Positions 1 through 8,677 of a stretch of DNA of 42,761 nt are shown piece after piece. The notes beneath the pieces are model-generated. The model had not been told where the DNA came from and did not search any database. It was given only the letters and a program-made list of their open reading frames with translations. The DNA lies in assembly GCA_014879675.1 (NCBI GenBank), contig JACSRQ010000123.1, positions 1-42,761 on the forward strand, in the 5' to 3' direction. The position numbers were made by a program, and so were the translations under genes. The stretch is from Ignavibacteria bacterium (lineage in GTDB: Bacteria > Bacteroidota > Ignavibacteria > Tepidaquicellales > OLB5). Within the stretch, counting starts at the first letter, position 1; each line of letters opens with the position of its first letter.

Positions 1-234
1 ACATATATCTTTGCCAAAAGCATTTGAAATCAACTGGATTAATTTTTGCTGAAAACCATCTTTATTTTTTCTTTTTAACGTCCAGTAGTCTTCTGTAAGA
101 CCAAGTATCTCTCCAGAATCATCTACCCCTAATATCAATGTGCCTCCTTTTGCATTCAAGAAACCTGCAATTGATTTTAAAATGATGTCTTCCAGGTTTT
201 TATCTGTTTTTACTTGCCTGTAATCATAGGATAT
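1..234 (-). pseudogene. AlbA_2/Schlafen-type domain fragment, 5' end missing
   Basis: Reading the minus strand from 234 down to the contig edge gives an open frame with Y-D-Y-R-Q, then an IAGFLNAKGGTLILGVDD core and a G-F-Q-Q-K-L segment. This is the heart of the AlbA_2 (Schlafen AlbA-like, divergent AAA-4) putative nucleic-acid-binding domain, usually at the N-terminus of predicted transcriptional regulators. In that family an E-F-K-S-S-L type segment precedes the Y-D-Y-R part; here an in-frame TAA lies directly upstream, no start codon is found before the domain, and no other frame upstream carries the missing segment. It therefore looks 5'-truncated or decayed and also runs off the contig. 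The domain call is firm; pseudogene status is an inference and a rare start codon cannot be excluded. Confidence 0.6.
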
Positions 235-259
235 TTATGATTTTGACATTTATTTTGTA

Positions 260-278
260 ATACAGGGTAATACTGTAT
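260..278. promoter_or_regulatory. dyad ATACAG-N7-CTGTAT upstream of the small exported protein
   Basis: A perfect 6-bp inverted repeat with a 7-bp spacer lies 28 bp before the start at 307, between it and the broken AlbA_2 fragment. The position suits an operator or promoter-proximal site. It could be chance in AT-rich DNA. Confidence 0.25.
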
Positions 279-306
279 CTATTGCCAAATTTAACAAAAA
301 AAAGAG

Positions 307-666
307 ATGAGAAAAAGAAATCTGACTTCGGTTGCTGCTGTATTGGTCGTTTTGTTTTCATTTTCATTCACAAGTGCACAGAATAATGATGACGCAGCGA
401 AGCTGAAGCACTTCAAGATCAGCGCTGTTACTACTGATGACAGCTTATTCTACAAATTGCAGGTTGAAATGGACATTAAGCCCATAATGGATACTTATAT
501 CGTGATCGTAAATATTACTTCTGAGGATGCAGACAAACAGAAAATTATGATAAGTGATGTAAGTGAAAAATCTGCAATAGTTATGAAATGGACCGATATT
601 TCACAGGAGTTAAGAGATGGATTAATAGCGTGGACAAAACCCAACAAAGTGCCGGTAGATAAATAG
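307..666 (+). CDS. small exported protein of unknown function
   Basis: A 119-residue protein with a clear Sec signal peptide: basic MRKRN start, hydrophobic stretch from about residue 8 to 22, and an S-A-Q cleavage site near residue 25. The mature part of about 95 residues is polar, begins N-N-D-D, and looks beta-rich (alternating I/V stretches around residues 60-70). It has no Cys, no metal motif and no sorting tail, so it is probably soluble in the periplasm. I do not recognise the family. The start is preceded by an A-rich stretch rather than a Shine-Dalgarno, as is usual in Bacteroidota. It appears to be monocistronic; the next gene is convergent. Confidence 0.6.
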   Translation: MRKRNLTSVAAVLVVLFSFSFTSAQNNDDAAKLKHFKISAVTTDDSLFYKLQVEMDIKPIMDTYIVIVNITSEDADKQKIMISDVSEKSAIVMKWTDISQELRDGLIAWTKPNKVPVDK

Positions 667-713
667 CCGTAAATGTGCCGTTATCGTTAAGGCAATTTTA
701 TACTACTGTGAAG

Positions 714-1769
714 CTAGGGGGCAAGTCCGATAGGAGATCCCTGCTGTAACTGTGCAGTCAGCTTAACGCTGTACCTGTTATCCCTGAAATTTGTTTCCAG
801 GCTGTAGTTATTTCCAAACTGCAGATCAAGGAAATGTTTTATGGTCTCACTGCTGAATGGTTTATCTTCTGCGGCTATGTTGCCAATATCCTTTACATGA
901 TCTGTTATCCCGAAAGTAAGCTCACCGCCGTTAACCTCAAGAGTAATCTCTATGCTGCCGGGATTGGTGGTGATCACACTTGCTCTGAATGCATTTTCCA
1001 GAAATGGCATGAACAGAAGCGGGGGGACTTCTACACCCGATGTAACACCAGTGACCTCAAAATTAACCTGCCCCTGCCGGAATCTGACTCTCTGCAGGTT
1101 TAGATAATTGCCTATGTATTTGATCTCATCATCTATTGGCACCTTATCAGCCGATGTTTCATAAAGCATATAGCTCATAATTTCCGAAAGATTTTCAATG
1201 CTGTAAACGGCTTTATCGGGCTGCTTGCCTATCAGCGATTTGATATTGTTGAGTGTGTTTGAAAGGAACCGCGGATTTATCTGTGAACGCAGCAGAGCAA
1301 GCTCACCTTGTAATAGCTGTTTTTCAGCTTCCTTGCGTTCCATGATATTTTCATACCACAGCAGTGCAAGCTTAAGCAATGAACCCGACATCGCATACAT
1401 GAAATTTGCTTCAAGAACCCTGAAATAGAACCTGCCGGAATTTAGCACTATCTTTCTCGGGATCAAAGTAAATACAATATCATACAGGAAATAAATATAG
1501 ATGAACGTTACCGGTATTGAATAAAGAACTGTGAATGCCAGTCCCATAAAAATGAGCCCGGCGGTTTTTCTTTTTGCAAGGTGTTCTTTTGTGATGTAGA
1601 AGTAACATAAATAGAAGATAGAAACATTTGAAATGGCAAATATCAGGATATCAGATGCTATGAAGCCTGCTGAGTATTCGCCCATTCCGGGAATGATCCG
1701 CAGCGCTGTGGTAACCAGTATAACAGACCAGAAAATTACATGGATCAGTATTATGTGTTTTCTCTTCAT
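714..1769 (-). CDS. LytS-type histidine kinase-like protein, probable pseudokinase
   Basis: 351 residues with about four membrane segments in the first 135 residues, then a His_kinase (PF06580) region. The region that normally reads Q-I-N-P-H-F-L-F-N reads QINPRFLSNTLNN, so the phospho-acceptor His is Arg167 (codon CGG, two substitutions from a His codon). The N-box is partly kept (FMPFLENA, residues 254-260), but the G-box G-x-G-L-x-N-x-x-x-R-L is missing; residues 300-318 carry an unrelated sequence. It is a paralogue of the kinase at 2495-3532 and sits 12 bp after the response regulator gene, so the three genes form one operon. I infer a non-catalytic partner, for example one heterodimerising with the active kinase or sensing for it. 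Frame and length are intact, so this is not an obvious pseudogene. Confidence 0.8.
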   Translation of the reverse strand: MKRKHIILIHVIFWSVILVTTALRIIPGMGEYSAGFIASDILIFAISNVSIFYLCYFYITKEHLAKRKTAGLIFMGLAFTVLYSIPVTFIYIYFLYDIVFTLIPRKIVLNSGRFYFRVLEANFMYAMSGSLLKLALLWYENIMERKEAEKQLLQGELALLRSQINPRFLSNTLNNIKSLIGKQPDKAVYSIENLSEIMSYMLYETSADKVPIDDEIKYIGNYLNLQRVRFRQGQVNFEVTGVTSGVEVPPLLFMPFLENAFRASVITTNPGSIEITLEVNGGELTFGITDHVKDIGNIAAEDKPFSSETIKHFLDLQFGNNYSLETNFRDNRYSVKLTAQLQQGSPIGLAP

Positions 1770-1781
1770 AAAAAATCTGTA

Positions 1782-2498
1782 CTAAACGCTTTTGCCTTTA
1801 AGCGAGATAGTATCAAAGAACCTGTTTTTGTATTTGCTGCCAATGGGCAGTTCTTTATTCGCTATAATTACGTTTTGACCTTCAATGCTTTCGATTTTAT
1901 CTAGGGCAACAAGGTATGACTTGTGTATCCTTGCAAAACCTGAAGCAGGCAGGGTTTTTTCGATATTTTTAAAGCTTTGCAGGGTGATAATATTCGCAGC
2001 CCTTGTTTTTATTATAATATACTCGCTCATGCCTTCTATATAAAGTATATCGGCAAAATTTACCCGCAGCATCTTGTAGCCTGATTTTACAAAGAAGTAC
2101 TCTTTATCATCCGCAGCTGGCTCGTGCTCTTTTTGCCCCTCCTTCAATATGCTGCATGATTTTTCCACCGCTTTAAGGAAGCGCTCAAATGAAAAGGGTT
2201 TCAGCAGGTAATCAGTAACATCCAGATCAAAAGCATCTACTGCGTATTTCCTGTAGGCTGTAGTCATTATTACCATAGGCTTTTTGGGCAGGGTTTTCAG
2301 GAGCTGCGTTCCTGTTAATCCGCCCATTTCTATATCAAGAAAGATCAGGTCACATGTATTTGATGAGAGATATTCAGCAACGCTCATGCCGTCTTTAAAT
2401 GTCTTAATCAGCTTTAAGAACGGAACGCGTGAGATATAGTCTTTTATTATATCCAGCGCCAGCGGCTCATCATCTACTGCGATACATTTTATTATCAT
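1782..2498 (-). CDS. LytTR-family response regulator
   Basis: 238 residues. The receiver domain (about 1-120) has the acidic pair D9/D10, the phospho-acceptor D55 in L-I-F-L-D-I-E-M, and K100 in L-L-K-P-F. A LytTR DNA-binding domain follows (about 135-236), with ILYIEGMSEYIII and F-x-R-I-H-K-S-Y-L-V hallmarks. Its ATG overlaps the stop of the upstream kinase gene by 4 bp (ATGA), which implies translational coupling and a cognate pair. LytTR regulators bind pairs of short direct repeats upstream of their targets; no such target is evident in this window. The family call is safe; the signal is unknown. Confidence 0.92.
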   Translation of the reverse strand: MIIKCIAVDDEPLALDIIKDYISRVPFLKLIKTFKDGMSVAEYLSSNTCDLIFLDIEMGGLTGTQLLKTLPKKPMVIMTTAYRKYAVDAFDLDVTDYLLKPFSFERFLKAVEKSCSILKEGQKEHEPAADDKEYFFVKSGYKMLRVNFADILYIEGMSEYIIIKTRAANIITLQSFKNIEKTLPASGFARIHKSYLVALDKIESIEGQNVIIANKELPIGSKYKNRFFDTISLKGKSV

Positions 2499-3532
2499 GA
2501 TAAGAATAGATTTAGCTTCACAGAAAATTGATCATTTATTGTATCGATCTCAAGGCTGTATCTTCTTTCAAACAGGAGGTCAAGCCTTCTGCGGATATTG
2601 GGCAGCCCGAATCCGCTGTTCCTGCTTTTAACTTCATCGCTCTCTTTTATGAAATTTATTATTTCGAAAAATATCCTGCTCTTCTCAATATTGAGCCTGA
2701 TAGTGATCCCCGGGTCCGGTTTCATTTTATCCCCGTGTTTGAAAGCATTTTCTATAAACGGCATAAAAATTAATGGGGGAACGTGGATACCGGAGAAGTC
2801 ACCGGAAATGCTGAAATCAATAAAACCGGGTGTGCTGTACCTTATCTTCTGCAGGTCGAGGTAATTATTTATGTAACCTATCTCGCTTGCAAGCGGAACC
2901 TGTTCCATCGATGATTCATAAAGCATATAGTTCATTATGCTGTTAAGCTTCTCTATGCTTAGAATTGCTTTTGATGGAAGGCTGATAGTCAGCGATTTGA
3001 TATTGTTGAGCGTATTGAACAGGAAATGAGGATTTATCTGCGCCCTTAGCATAACAAGCTCATTATACATGTTTTGCTTTTCGGTTTCCATTTGTTTCAG
3101 CTTATTCCTGTACCATATCAGCGAGAGCTTTGAGAGCGAACCCAGAATTGCAAAAATTATGGCGGCTGTGATAACTTCAAAAATGTAACTGCTTATCCAC
3201 TTTCCCCTTGTCAATTCAGCGGGAACCGGGGGCGGGTACAGGTAAATATAGGGATAGTACGCGGCGAGTGTAAACAAGTAAGTGCAAACAACCAGGTAGA
3301 GCAACCCGAACAGCACGTAGAGAATGATACCTTTCTTGCTAAAAAAAGCGGGTGATAGAACCCTGTAAAACAGGTAGAATGTAAAACATACATATGAGTA
3401 TATCATTAAGGAGCTCGCAAGCAGTGGTATGAATAGAGGGTTTTCTATATACGTTAACGAACCCAGTACATAGATGGCTAATACAATTATCCAGAAGATC
3501 AGATGAAGCTTTATTACAGTCCTGGTTTCCAT
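2495..3532 (-). CDS. LytS/YehU-type sensor histidine kinase (active form)
   Basis: I place the start at the ATG at 3532 (METRTVIK), which aligns with the start of the paralogue at 1769; the frame is open 11 codons further upstream. The 345-residue product has four or five membrane segments (about residues 10-135), a short coiled linker, and a His_kinase domain with AQINPHFLFNTLNN, where His169 is the expected phospho-acceptor. The ATPase part keeps the N-box (FMPFIENAFKHG) and a G-box (SGFGLPNIRRRLDLL). No separate periplasmic sensor domain is seen, so sensing is probably by the membrane segments. It is first in the operon with the LytTR regulator and the degenerate paralogue. Confidence 0.9.
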   Translation of the reverse strand: METRTVIKLHLIFWIIVLAIYVLGSLTYIENPLFIPLLASSLMIYSYVCFTFYLFYRVLSPAFFSKKGIILYVLFGLLYLVVCTYLFTLAAYYPYIYLYPPPVPAELTRGKWISSYIFEVITAAIIFAILGSLSKLSLIWYRNKLKQMETEKQNMYNELVMLRAQINPHFLFNTLNNIKSLTISLPSKAILSIEKLNSIMNYMLYESSMEQVPLASEIGYINNYLDLQKIRYSTPGFIDFSISGDFSGIHVPPLIFMPFIENAFKHGDKMKPDPGITIRLNIEKSRIFFEIINFIKESDEVKSRNSGFGLPNIRRRLDLLFERRYSLEIDTINDQFSVKLNLFLS

Positions 3533-3789
3533 AAATTCCAACAGCTGAAAAATAACTAATAACATCCTGCCAAAATATCCAAATTAAATGAACCTGCCGG
3601 AATATTAAGCCAAATGAATCAATTACGCGGTGAATTGTTCCAAAAACAACCTGATTTTTTGCTTAACGATTCATACGGTTTGCTGATTAATAAATGCGGT
3701 TTACAGGAAATGATTTTTCCTCATGGTTTTTTCAGTTTATATTTATGAAAAATTCAAAACAACATTTTTTCAATTACTCAATCAATACT

Positions 3790-5259
3790 ATGAAAACAAT
3801 AATCGTTTCAGTCCTTTTTATGATATTCTGCACTCCGCTTTTTACGCAGCCCATTCCAAACGATAGCCTGTACCTCGGCCAGGTGCCGCCGGGCTATATG
3901 CCTAAGGTATTCGTTCTGCCGATCAACGGCGCGCTGCGTCCCATTGAGAGGATAACCATTTCCGCAGACGGCAAAGAAATATATTTCGGCCAGTTGAATA
4001 CATATCCGCCAAGTGTTTCAAAAGTACTTTATTACAAGTATAGTGATAACAGGTGGCAAGGACCGACTGAATTGTTCAGCGGATTTATGGCTCCATCTTT
4101 ATCGCCCAATGACAGTATATTGATAACACAGGCAAGCGTGAATTATTACACCGCTATTTCGTATTATTCCCGCAGAACAGCCTCAGGGTGGACAGCCCCT
4201 GTGCAAATGTTCCATTTCAGCAATCAATCACATTACACAATGTTTACAAGCCTGAATAACATTTACACTTCAACAAGTTATGGCGGCTCTAATTATAGAG
4301 ATGTAAGCAGGGTAATAATATCAGGCGGTGATACTTCTGTAGTTAGCCTGGGTATGCCCATTTGCACTGATATAGATGAAAGCGATTTCTTTGTTGCAAG
4401 GGATGAATCATACATTATACATGCCAGGCATACTGCTTCAATAGCAGGCGATCTGCTGATAAGTTATAAGAAGCCAAACGGCGGCTGGACTAATTCAAAA
4501 TCGCTTGGAAGCCATATTAATCTCCCAAACCCGACATGGGAATACGGCCCGTTAGTTACGCATGATGGTAAGTATCTCTTTTTCACGCGCGGTGATAATG
4601 CATGGAATTCATACCTCACATACTGGGTCAGGATCGATAATATTATCGACAGTCTAAAACATACGAACTATGCTCCATACATGAAGTACCAGATACCGAA
4701 CCAGAGTGATTCAGTGAACAGGCCTTTTTCATACACATTTGCAGATACAACTTTTATAGATGATGACGGCAACAATACACTTTCATACTCAGCAACGTTA
4801 GGCAATGGCAGCAATTTGCCCTCATGGCTGAATTTCGATCCGCAGACCAGAACACTTTGGGGTACCCCTACATCTGGCGGACCAGTTAGTTTGAAGGTAA
4901 CCGCAACGGATACTGCCGGAGCTTCTGCTTCATGCACTTTTACTCTGAATGTATTAGGTCCCATCGGAATCGAGCCTATCAATTCCGAAGTCATAACCAA
5001 ATACTGCCTTCAACAAAATTATCCTAATCCGTTCAATCCTGAAACGGAGATATTATTTGATATTGCGTTTACAGCATTTACTAAGCTTACTGTATATGAT
5101 ATCACGGGAAGGGAAGTACGGTGCGTAGTGGATCAATTGCTGAAAAGCGGCAGGTATAAGGTTGAGCTGAATGCCGGAGATCTGGGCAGCGGTATATATT
5201 TTTACAGGCTGGAATCAGGCAACTTTGTACAAACCAGGAAAATGATAATACTAAAGTAG
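3790..5259 (+). CDS. T9SS-exported beta-propeller / Ig-like protein
   Basis: I chose the ATG at 3790 because it gives a normal signal peptide (MKTIIVSVLFMIFCTPLFTQ); the frame is open from 3694 but would add 32 unconvincing residues. The mature protein has WD40-like/PD40 propeller blades (SADGKEIYFGQL, SLSPNDS, THDGKYLFFTRG) over about 300 residues. A cadherin-like putative Ig domain follows (SYTFADTTFIDDDGNNTLSY, then L-P-S-W-L-N-F-D, then L-W-G-T-P). The end is a type A T9SS C-terminal domain: QNYPNPFNPET, a V-Y-D-I-T-G-R segment and a final R-K-M-I-I-L-K. It is expected to cross the outer membrane by T9SS and be anchored at or released from the surface. The ligand is unknown. Confidence 0.85.
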   Translation: MKTIIVSVLFMIFCTPLFTQPIPNDSLYLGQVPPGYMPKVFVLPINGALRPIERITISADGKEIYFGQLNTYPPSVSKVLYYKYSDNRWQGPTELFSGFMAPSLSPNDSILITQASVNYYTAISYYSRRTASGWTAPVQMFHFSNQSHYTMFTSLNNIYTSTSYGGSNYRDVSRVIISGGDTSVVSLGMPICTDIDESDFFVARDESYIIHARHTASIAGDLLISYKKPNGGWTNSKSLGSHINLPNPTWEYGPLVTHDGKYLFFTRGDNAWNSYLTYWVRIDNIIDSLKHTNYAPYMKYQIPNQSDSVNRPFSYTFADTTFIDDDGNNTLSYSATLGNGSNLPSWLNFDPQTRTLWGTPTSGGPVSLKVTATDTAGASASCTFTLNVLGPIGIEPINSEVITKYCLQQNYPNPFNPETEILFDIAFTAFTKLTVYDITGREVRCVVDQLLKSGRYKVELNAGDLGSGIYFYRLESGNFVQTRKMIILK

Positions 5260-5274
5260 AATACTTAGCCTAAT

Positions 5275-5314
5275 GTTTCTTTCAAATTTATTATTACTTA
5301 AATTTGAAAGAAAC
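5275..5314. terminator. 15-bp perfect inverted repeat after the T9SS gene
   Basis: Arms GTTTCTTTCAAATTT and its exact complement are separated by 10 bases. It lies 16 bp beyond the stop of the T9SS gene and 54 bp before the next start. It is AT-rich with no T-run after the second arm, so it could be a weak or bidirectional terminator, an RNA-stabilising hairpin or a small palindromic element. Confidence 0.5.
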
Positions 5315-5367
5315 GCGGGCTGAAATAATCTCTTAGCTAAAAAAAAACGATGAAGCGAAATGGAAAA

Positions 5368-6297
5368 ATGAAAGCGGTAATTTGCACTAAATACGGTCCG
5401 CCCGAAGTACTCAAGATTGCAGTACTGCCAAAGCCGGTGCCCGGGAATAAAGAAGTACTGATAAGGATAAAAGCAACTACGGCACATATAGGTGATACCA
5501 AAATAAGGCGTTTAGAGCCGGGTTTGGGCAGAGTGAAAGACTTCTTTTTTAAACCCCTGATGAGGTTCATGGTTGGATTCCGCGGACCGAGGAATAAAAT
5601 CCTTGGAATGGAGCTGGCAGGCGATATTGAAGCAATTGGTAAAGATGTTACCATGTTCAAGCCGAGCGATGCCGTATTTGCTACAACGGAATTCAGTATG
5701 GGAACATATGCTGAATACAGGTGCATGCGCGAGAGCAGCATGCTGGCTTTAAAATCTGTAAATATGACCTATGAAGAAGCCGCACCGGTATCCAATGCAG
5801 GTATCACAGCTTTGGTTAATCTGCGAAAAGCTAATATTCAGAAAGGGCAAAAGGTGTTGATCTACGGTGCATCCGGCAGTGTGGGTATATATGCTATACA
5901 GATTGCGCGCGAAATGGGAGCTGAAGTTACCGCGGTGTGCAGTACCGGTAACCTGCAGATGGTTTCAGAGCTTGGGACAGTCGATGTGATAGATTATACT
6001 AAAACCGATTTCACAGAATCCGCCGCTAAATACAATGTGATATTCGACGCTGTAGGTAAGATCCCGCGCAGGAAAAGAAAAATGGCGCTGGTAAAAGGTG
6101 GATTTTATTTATCCTCCCTTGCAATTTCCGGAAATGTTAAATTAAATATAACAGACCTTAATTATCTGAAAGAGCTCTGCGAAGCAGGGAAGCTAAGGAC
6201 TGTTATTGACAGGGTATATAAAATGGACCGGGTAATTGAAGCGCACGGTTATGTGGATAAGGGCCACAAAAAAGGGAATGTAGTCCTTGTATGGTGA
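5368..6297 (+). CDS. zinc-less MDR-family NAD(P)H:quinone reductase-like oxidoreductase
   Basis: I prefer the start at 5368 (MKAVICTKYGPPEVL), the usual N-terminus of this family; an ATG 18 bp upstream is also in frame. About 309 residues: a GroES-like N-terminal domain with G-M-E-L-A-G-D-I-E-A-I-G, then a Rossmann fold with the nucleotide-binding stretch YGASGSVGIYAIQIAREMG. The catalytic and structural zinc Cys clusters of alcohol dehydrogenases are absent, placing it with the quinone oxidoreductase/zeta-crystallin branch. It probably uses NADPH to reduce quinones or enones in the cytoplasm. It stands alone; the substrate cannot be read from the sequence. Confidence 0.85.
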   Translation: MKAVICTKYGPPEVLKIAVLPKPVPGNKEVLIRIKATTAHIGDTKIRRLEPGLGRVKDFFFKPLMRFMVGFRGPRNKILGMELAGDIEAIGKDVTMFKPSDAVFATTEFSMGTYAEYRCMRESSMLALKSVNMTYEEAAPVSNAGITALVNLRKANIQKGQKVLIYGASGSVGIYAIQIAREMGAEVTAVCSTGNLQMVSELGTVDVIDYTKTDFTESAAKYNVIFDAVGKIPRRKRKMALVKGGFYLSSLAISGNVKLNITDLNYLKELCEAGKLRTVIDRVYKMDRVIEAHGYVDKGHKKGNVVLVW

Positions 6298-6361
6298 TAA
6301 TTGCGGAAGAAATTTGTACACAATCAAATATGAGATAACATCAGCGAATTAATTCTATATA

Positions 6362-6934
6362 ATGAAAGAAAACAAGAACACTAAGAAAAAAAATCAGCCG
6401 GAGCAGGAAGAACTGCTTAAAATTTTGAAGGCACGTTTTGAGAAAAACATGAATCGACACAAGGGGCTGGTATGGGAAAAAGTGCAGTTAAAGATTGAGG
6501 CTAATCCACAAAAATTATTTTCACTGGCAGAGATGGAACAAACCGGCGGTGAACCTGATGTAATTGGATTTGATATAAAAGCGGGTGAATTCATTTTTTG
6601 CGATTGTTCAGCTGAGAGTCCCGCCGGCCGCAGGAGCCTGTGTTATGACCACGAAGCGCTTGAAAAAAGGAAGGAACATAAGCCAAAAAGCAGCGCGAAA
6701 AAAATGGCTGAGGAAATGGGTATTGAGTTGCTAAGCGAAGAGCAATACCATGAATTACAAAAGCTTGGTGAGTTCGATACCAAAACCTCGAGCTGGATCG
6801 AAACTCCGCCTGAGATAAGAAAACTTGGCGGCGCAATTTTTGCCGATTACCGCTTCGGCAGGGTGTTTGTATACCATAACGGGGCTGAATCATATTACGC
6901 CGGCCGCGCATTCAGGGGAATGCTGAAAATATAG
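6362..6934 (+). CDS. DUF4256 family protein
   Basis: 190 residues with the strongly conserved DUF4256 pattern: L-K-A-R-F-E-K-N-M-N-R-H-K-G near residues 22-36, EMEQTGGEPDVIGFD, then DCSAESPAGRRSLCYD, and near the end KLGGAIFADYR with VYHNGAESYYAGRAFRG. The length is normal for the family. It is soluble with no signal peptide or membrane segment. No function is established to my knowledge. It sits 64 bp after the MDR gene on the same strand and may be co-transcribed with it; the next gene is convergent. Confidence 0.85.
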   Translation: MKENKNTKKKNQPEQEELLKILKARFEKNMNRHKGLVWEKVQLKIEANPQKLFSLAEMEQTGGEPDVIGFDIKAGEFIFCDCSAESPAGRRSLCYDHEALEKRKEHKPKSSAKKMAEEMGIELLSEEQYHELQKLGEFDTKTSSWIETPPEIRKLGGAIFADYRFGRVFVYHNGAESYYAGRAFRGMLKI

Positions 6935-7007
6935 TTAATTTTAATAATGTAGAATACTCCCTTGGGAATCAAAGTCCGCGCGAAAGCTTTTTGTGTTTTT
7001 AGAACAT

Positions 7008-8432
7008 TCAGGAATGACTGCTGACATCCTCAATTGCTTTTGCTACTGCGGCAACACTTCTTCCCACATCACGTTCATTTGTTTGCCATCCGCTTACCGA
7101 GACCCGCATACAGCGTTTACCCCGCCAGTTTGTTCCTCCGAAAAATGCTTCCCCGTTTTTGAGAATACATGCCATTACATCATCTGAAAATTTATCGTTA
7201 TCTTCTTCACTTGCATTCGGCGATGGATGTTTGAATCTAACCAGCCCCTGGTTGATCTGCGGTTTCCAAATTACTTCCGCACCATCTAATTCACCTATTC
7301 CCGAAACAATATCTGCGGCATATTGGCAGCAGCGGTTAACAAGATCTTCGATGCCATCTCTGCCTAATTGGCGGATTGCGGCATAAACGGGAAATCCGCG
7401 CCCACGCCTCGACCATTCAGGATTCCAGTCCATCTGGTCGCGGGCATCTTCTGCATGGGTTAAATAACTTGCACGGTGGCTCATTGAAGCTTTGTGTGTG
7501 TTTGCATCTGCAACAAACGCAAAGCCGCAATCGTATGGAACATTCAGCCATTTATGTCCGTCAACTGCCCATGAATCAGCCTTATCAGCTCCGTGAAGCA
7601 GGTAAGAGTATTTGTTGCTTGCCGCTGCCCACAAGCCGAAAGCCCCATCGATATGAACCCATGCATTGTGTGAATGTGCTATCGGGATTAATTTTTCAAA
7701 CTCATCATAGGCGCCAATATTCAGATCGCCTGCCTGCAGCAGAACAATTACAGGCTTTCCTTTTAGAGCTTCCAGTGCTTCAGCCAGCGCATCAGGCAGC
7801 ATTCTGCCTTCATCATCTTCTGCGAGGTGAGTCACGCAAGCTGTGCCGAATCCCAGAAGCCGGGGTGCACGGTCAATAGTGCCATGCTTCTGCCTGGTGC
7901 TGAGTATATGTACTTTTGGTGAGCCCGTCAGACCGTTCACTTCAACATCCCATGAGTGATTTGCGAGCACAGAGTTCCTTGCCGCTGCAAGGCATGTTAC
8001 ATGCGCCATCTGGCAGCCTGTAACAAGTGCGAAGCTGGAATCTTTTGGCAGCTTCAGCAGATCTTTCAGCCATATGCCACAAACTTCTTCAACTACAGCG
8101 GCAGCGGGGGCGGTGGCGTATAGCGCCGCGTTTTGATCCCACGCGGAAGTGAGCATATCTGCCGCCAAAGCAGCGGGCACCGAGCCGCCTATGACCCAGC
8201 CGAAAAATCTTCCGCCTGCGCTTCCAAGTAATCCGCCTTTTGTATCGTTAACAAGTTCATTTATTATTGTAGTTGATTCGATCCCGGTATCCGGCAAAGG
8301 TTTATAAATTTTGGATCTGAGTTCATCCAGCGAAGCAGTCGCGGATACGGGTGATTCATCCAGATTATCGAGGTAGCTCAATGCATGTTTAAGAGCAAGC
8401 TCTAGCGGGGGCTGAAATAAATTTTTCTTCAC
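7008..8432 (-). CDS. PLP-dependent group II amino-acid decarboxylase
   Basis: 474 residues of the pyridoxal-dependent decarboxylase family (aromatic-L-amino-acid/glutamate decarboxylase superfamily). Visible landmarks are the cofactor region VTGCQMAHVTCLAAARN, the D-x-A motif VHIDGAFGLWAA whose Asp pairs with the pyridine nitrogen, and SWAVDGHKWLNVPYDCG, where the Lys near residue 294 forms the Schiff base. The N-terminus (PPLELALKHALSYLDNLDE) and the length agree with the family. It should decarboxylate an amino acid, or act as a related PLP lyase, in the cytoplasm. The substrate cannot be assigned: aromatic amino acids are plausible, but many bacterial members are uncharacterised. It is convergent with the DUF4256 gene and appears monocistronic. 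Confidence 0.88.
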   Translation of the reverse strand: MKKNLFQPPLELALKHALSYLDNLDESPVSATASLDELRSKIYKPLPDTGIESTTIINELVNDTKGGLLGSAGGRFFGWVIGGSVPAALAADMLTSAWDQNAALYATAPAAAVVEEVCGIWLKDLLKLPKDSSFALVTGCQMAHVTCLAAARNSVLANHSWDVEVNGLTGSPKVHILSTRQKHGTIDRAPRLLGFGTACVTHLAEDDEGRMLPDALAEALEALKGKPVIVLLQAGDLNIGAYDEFEKLIPIAHSHNAWVHIDGAFGLWAAASNKYSYLLHGADKADSWAVDGHKWLNVPYDCGFAFVADANTHKASMSHRASYLTHAEDARDQMDWNPEWSRRGRGFPVYAAIRQLGRDGIEDLVNRCCQYAADIVSGIGELDGAEVIWKPQINQGLVRFKHPSPNASEEDNDKFSDDVMACILKNGEAFFGGTNWRGKRCMRVSVSGWQTNERDVGRSVAAVAKAIEDVSSHS

Positions 8433-8677
8433 AGTTTACAAATATAAACCAAAGATAAATATCCTTCCACCGAAAACTGTACATGGAATTTTTGTTCGCG
8501 ATGGTTTCCTGCTCCGCCAGGCAAGTATCCTGCAGATATATGAATATTCACCAAAGATCAGTTATCCTAATGATATTAATCTCTTGTTAAAACAAATAGT
8601 TTGTATAGAATTTTCCTTACTTAACTACATCTTTTTTAGTATATTGTAATACACACAATAAATTCAGGGGGAATACT

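Noticed and set aside
714-1769. Sequencing error explaining the missing His in the second kinase
   Set aside because: The His-to-Arg codon needs two base changes, and the G-box is also gone, so the degeneration is real.
7376-7879. 167-codon plus-strand open frame
   Set aside because: It is antisense to the PLP decarboxylase, which has clear catalytic motifs; the translation is low-complexity and family-less.
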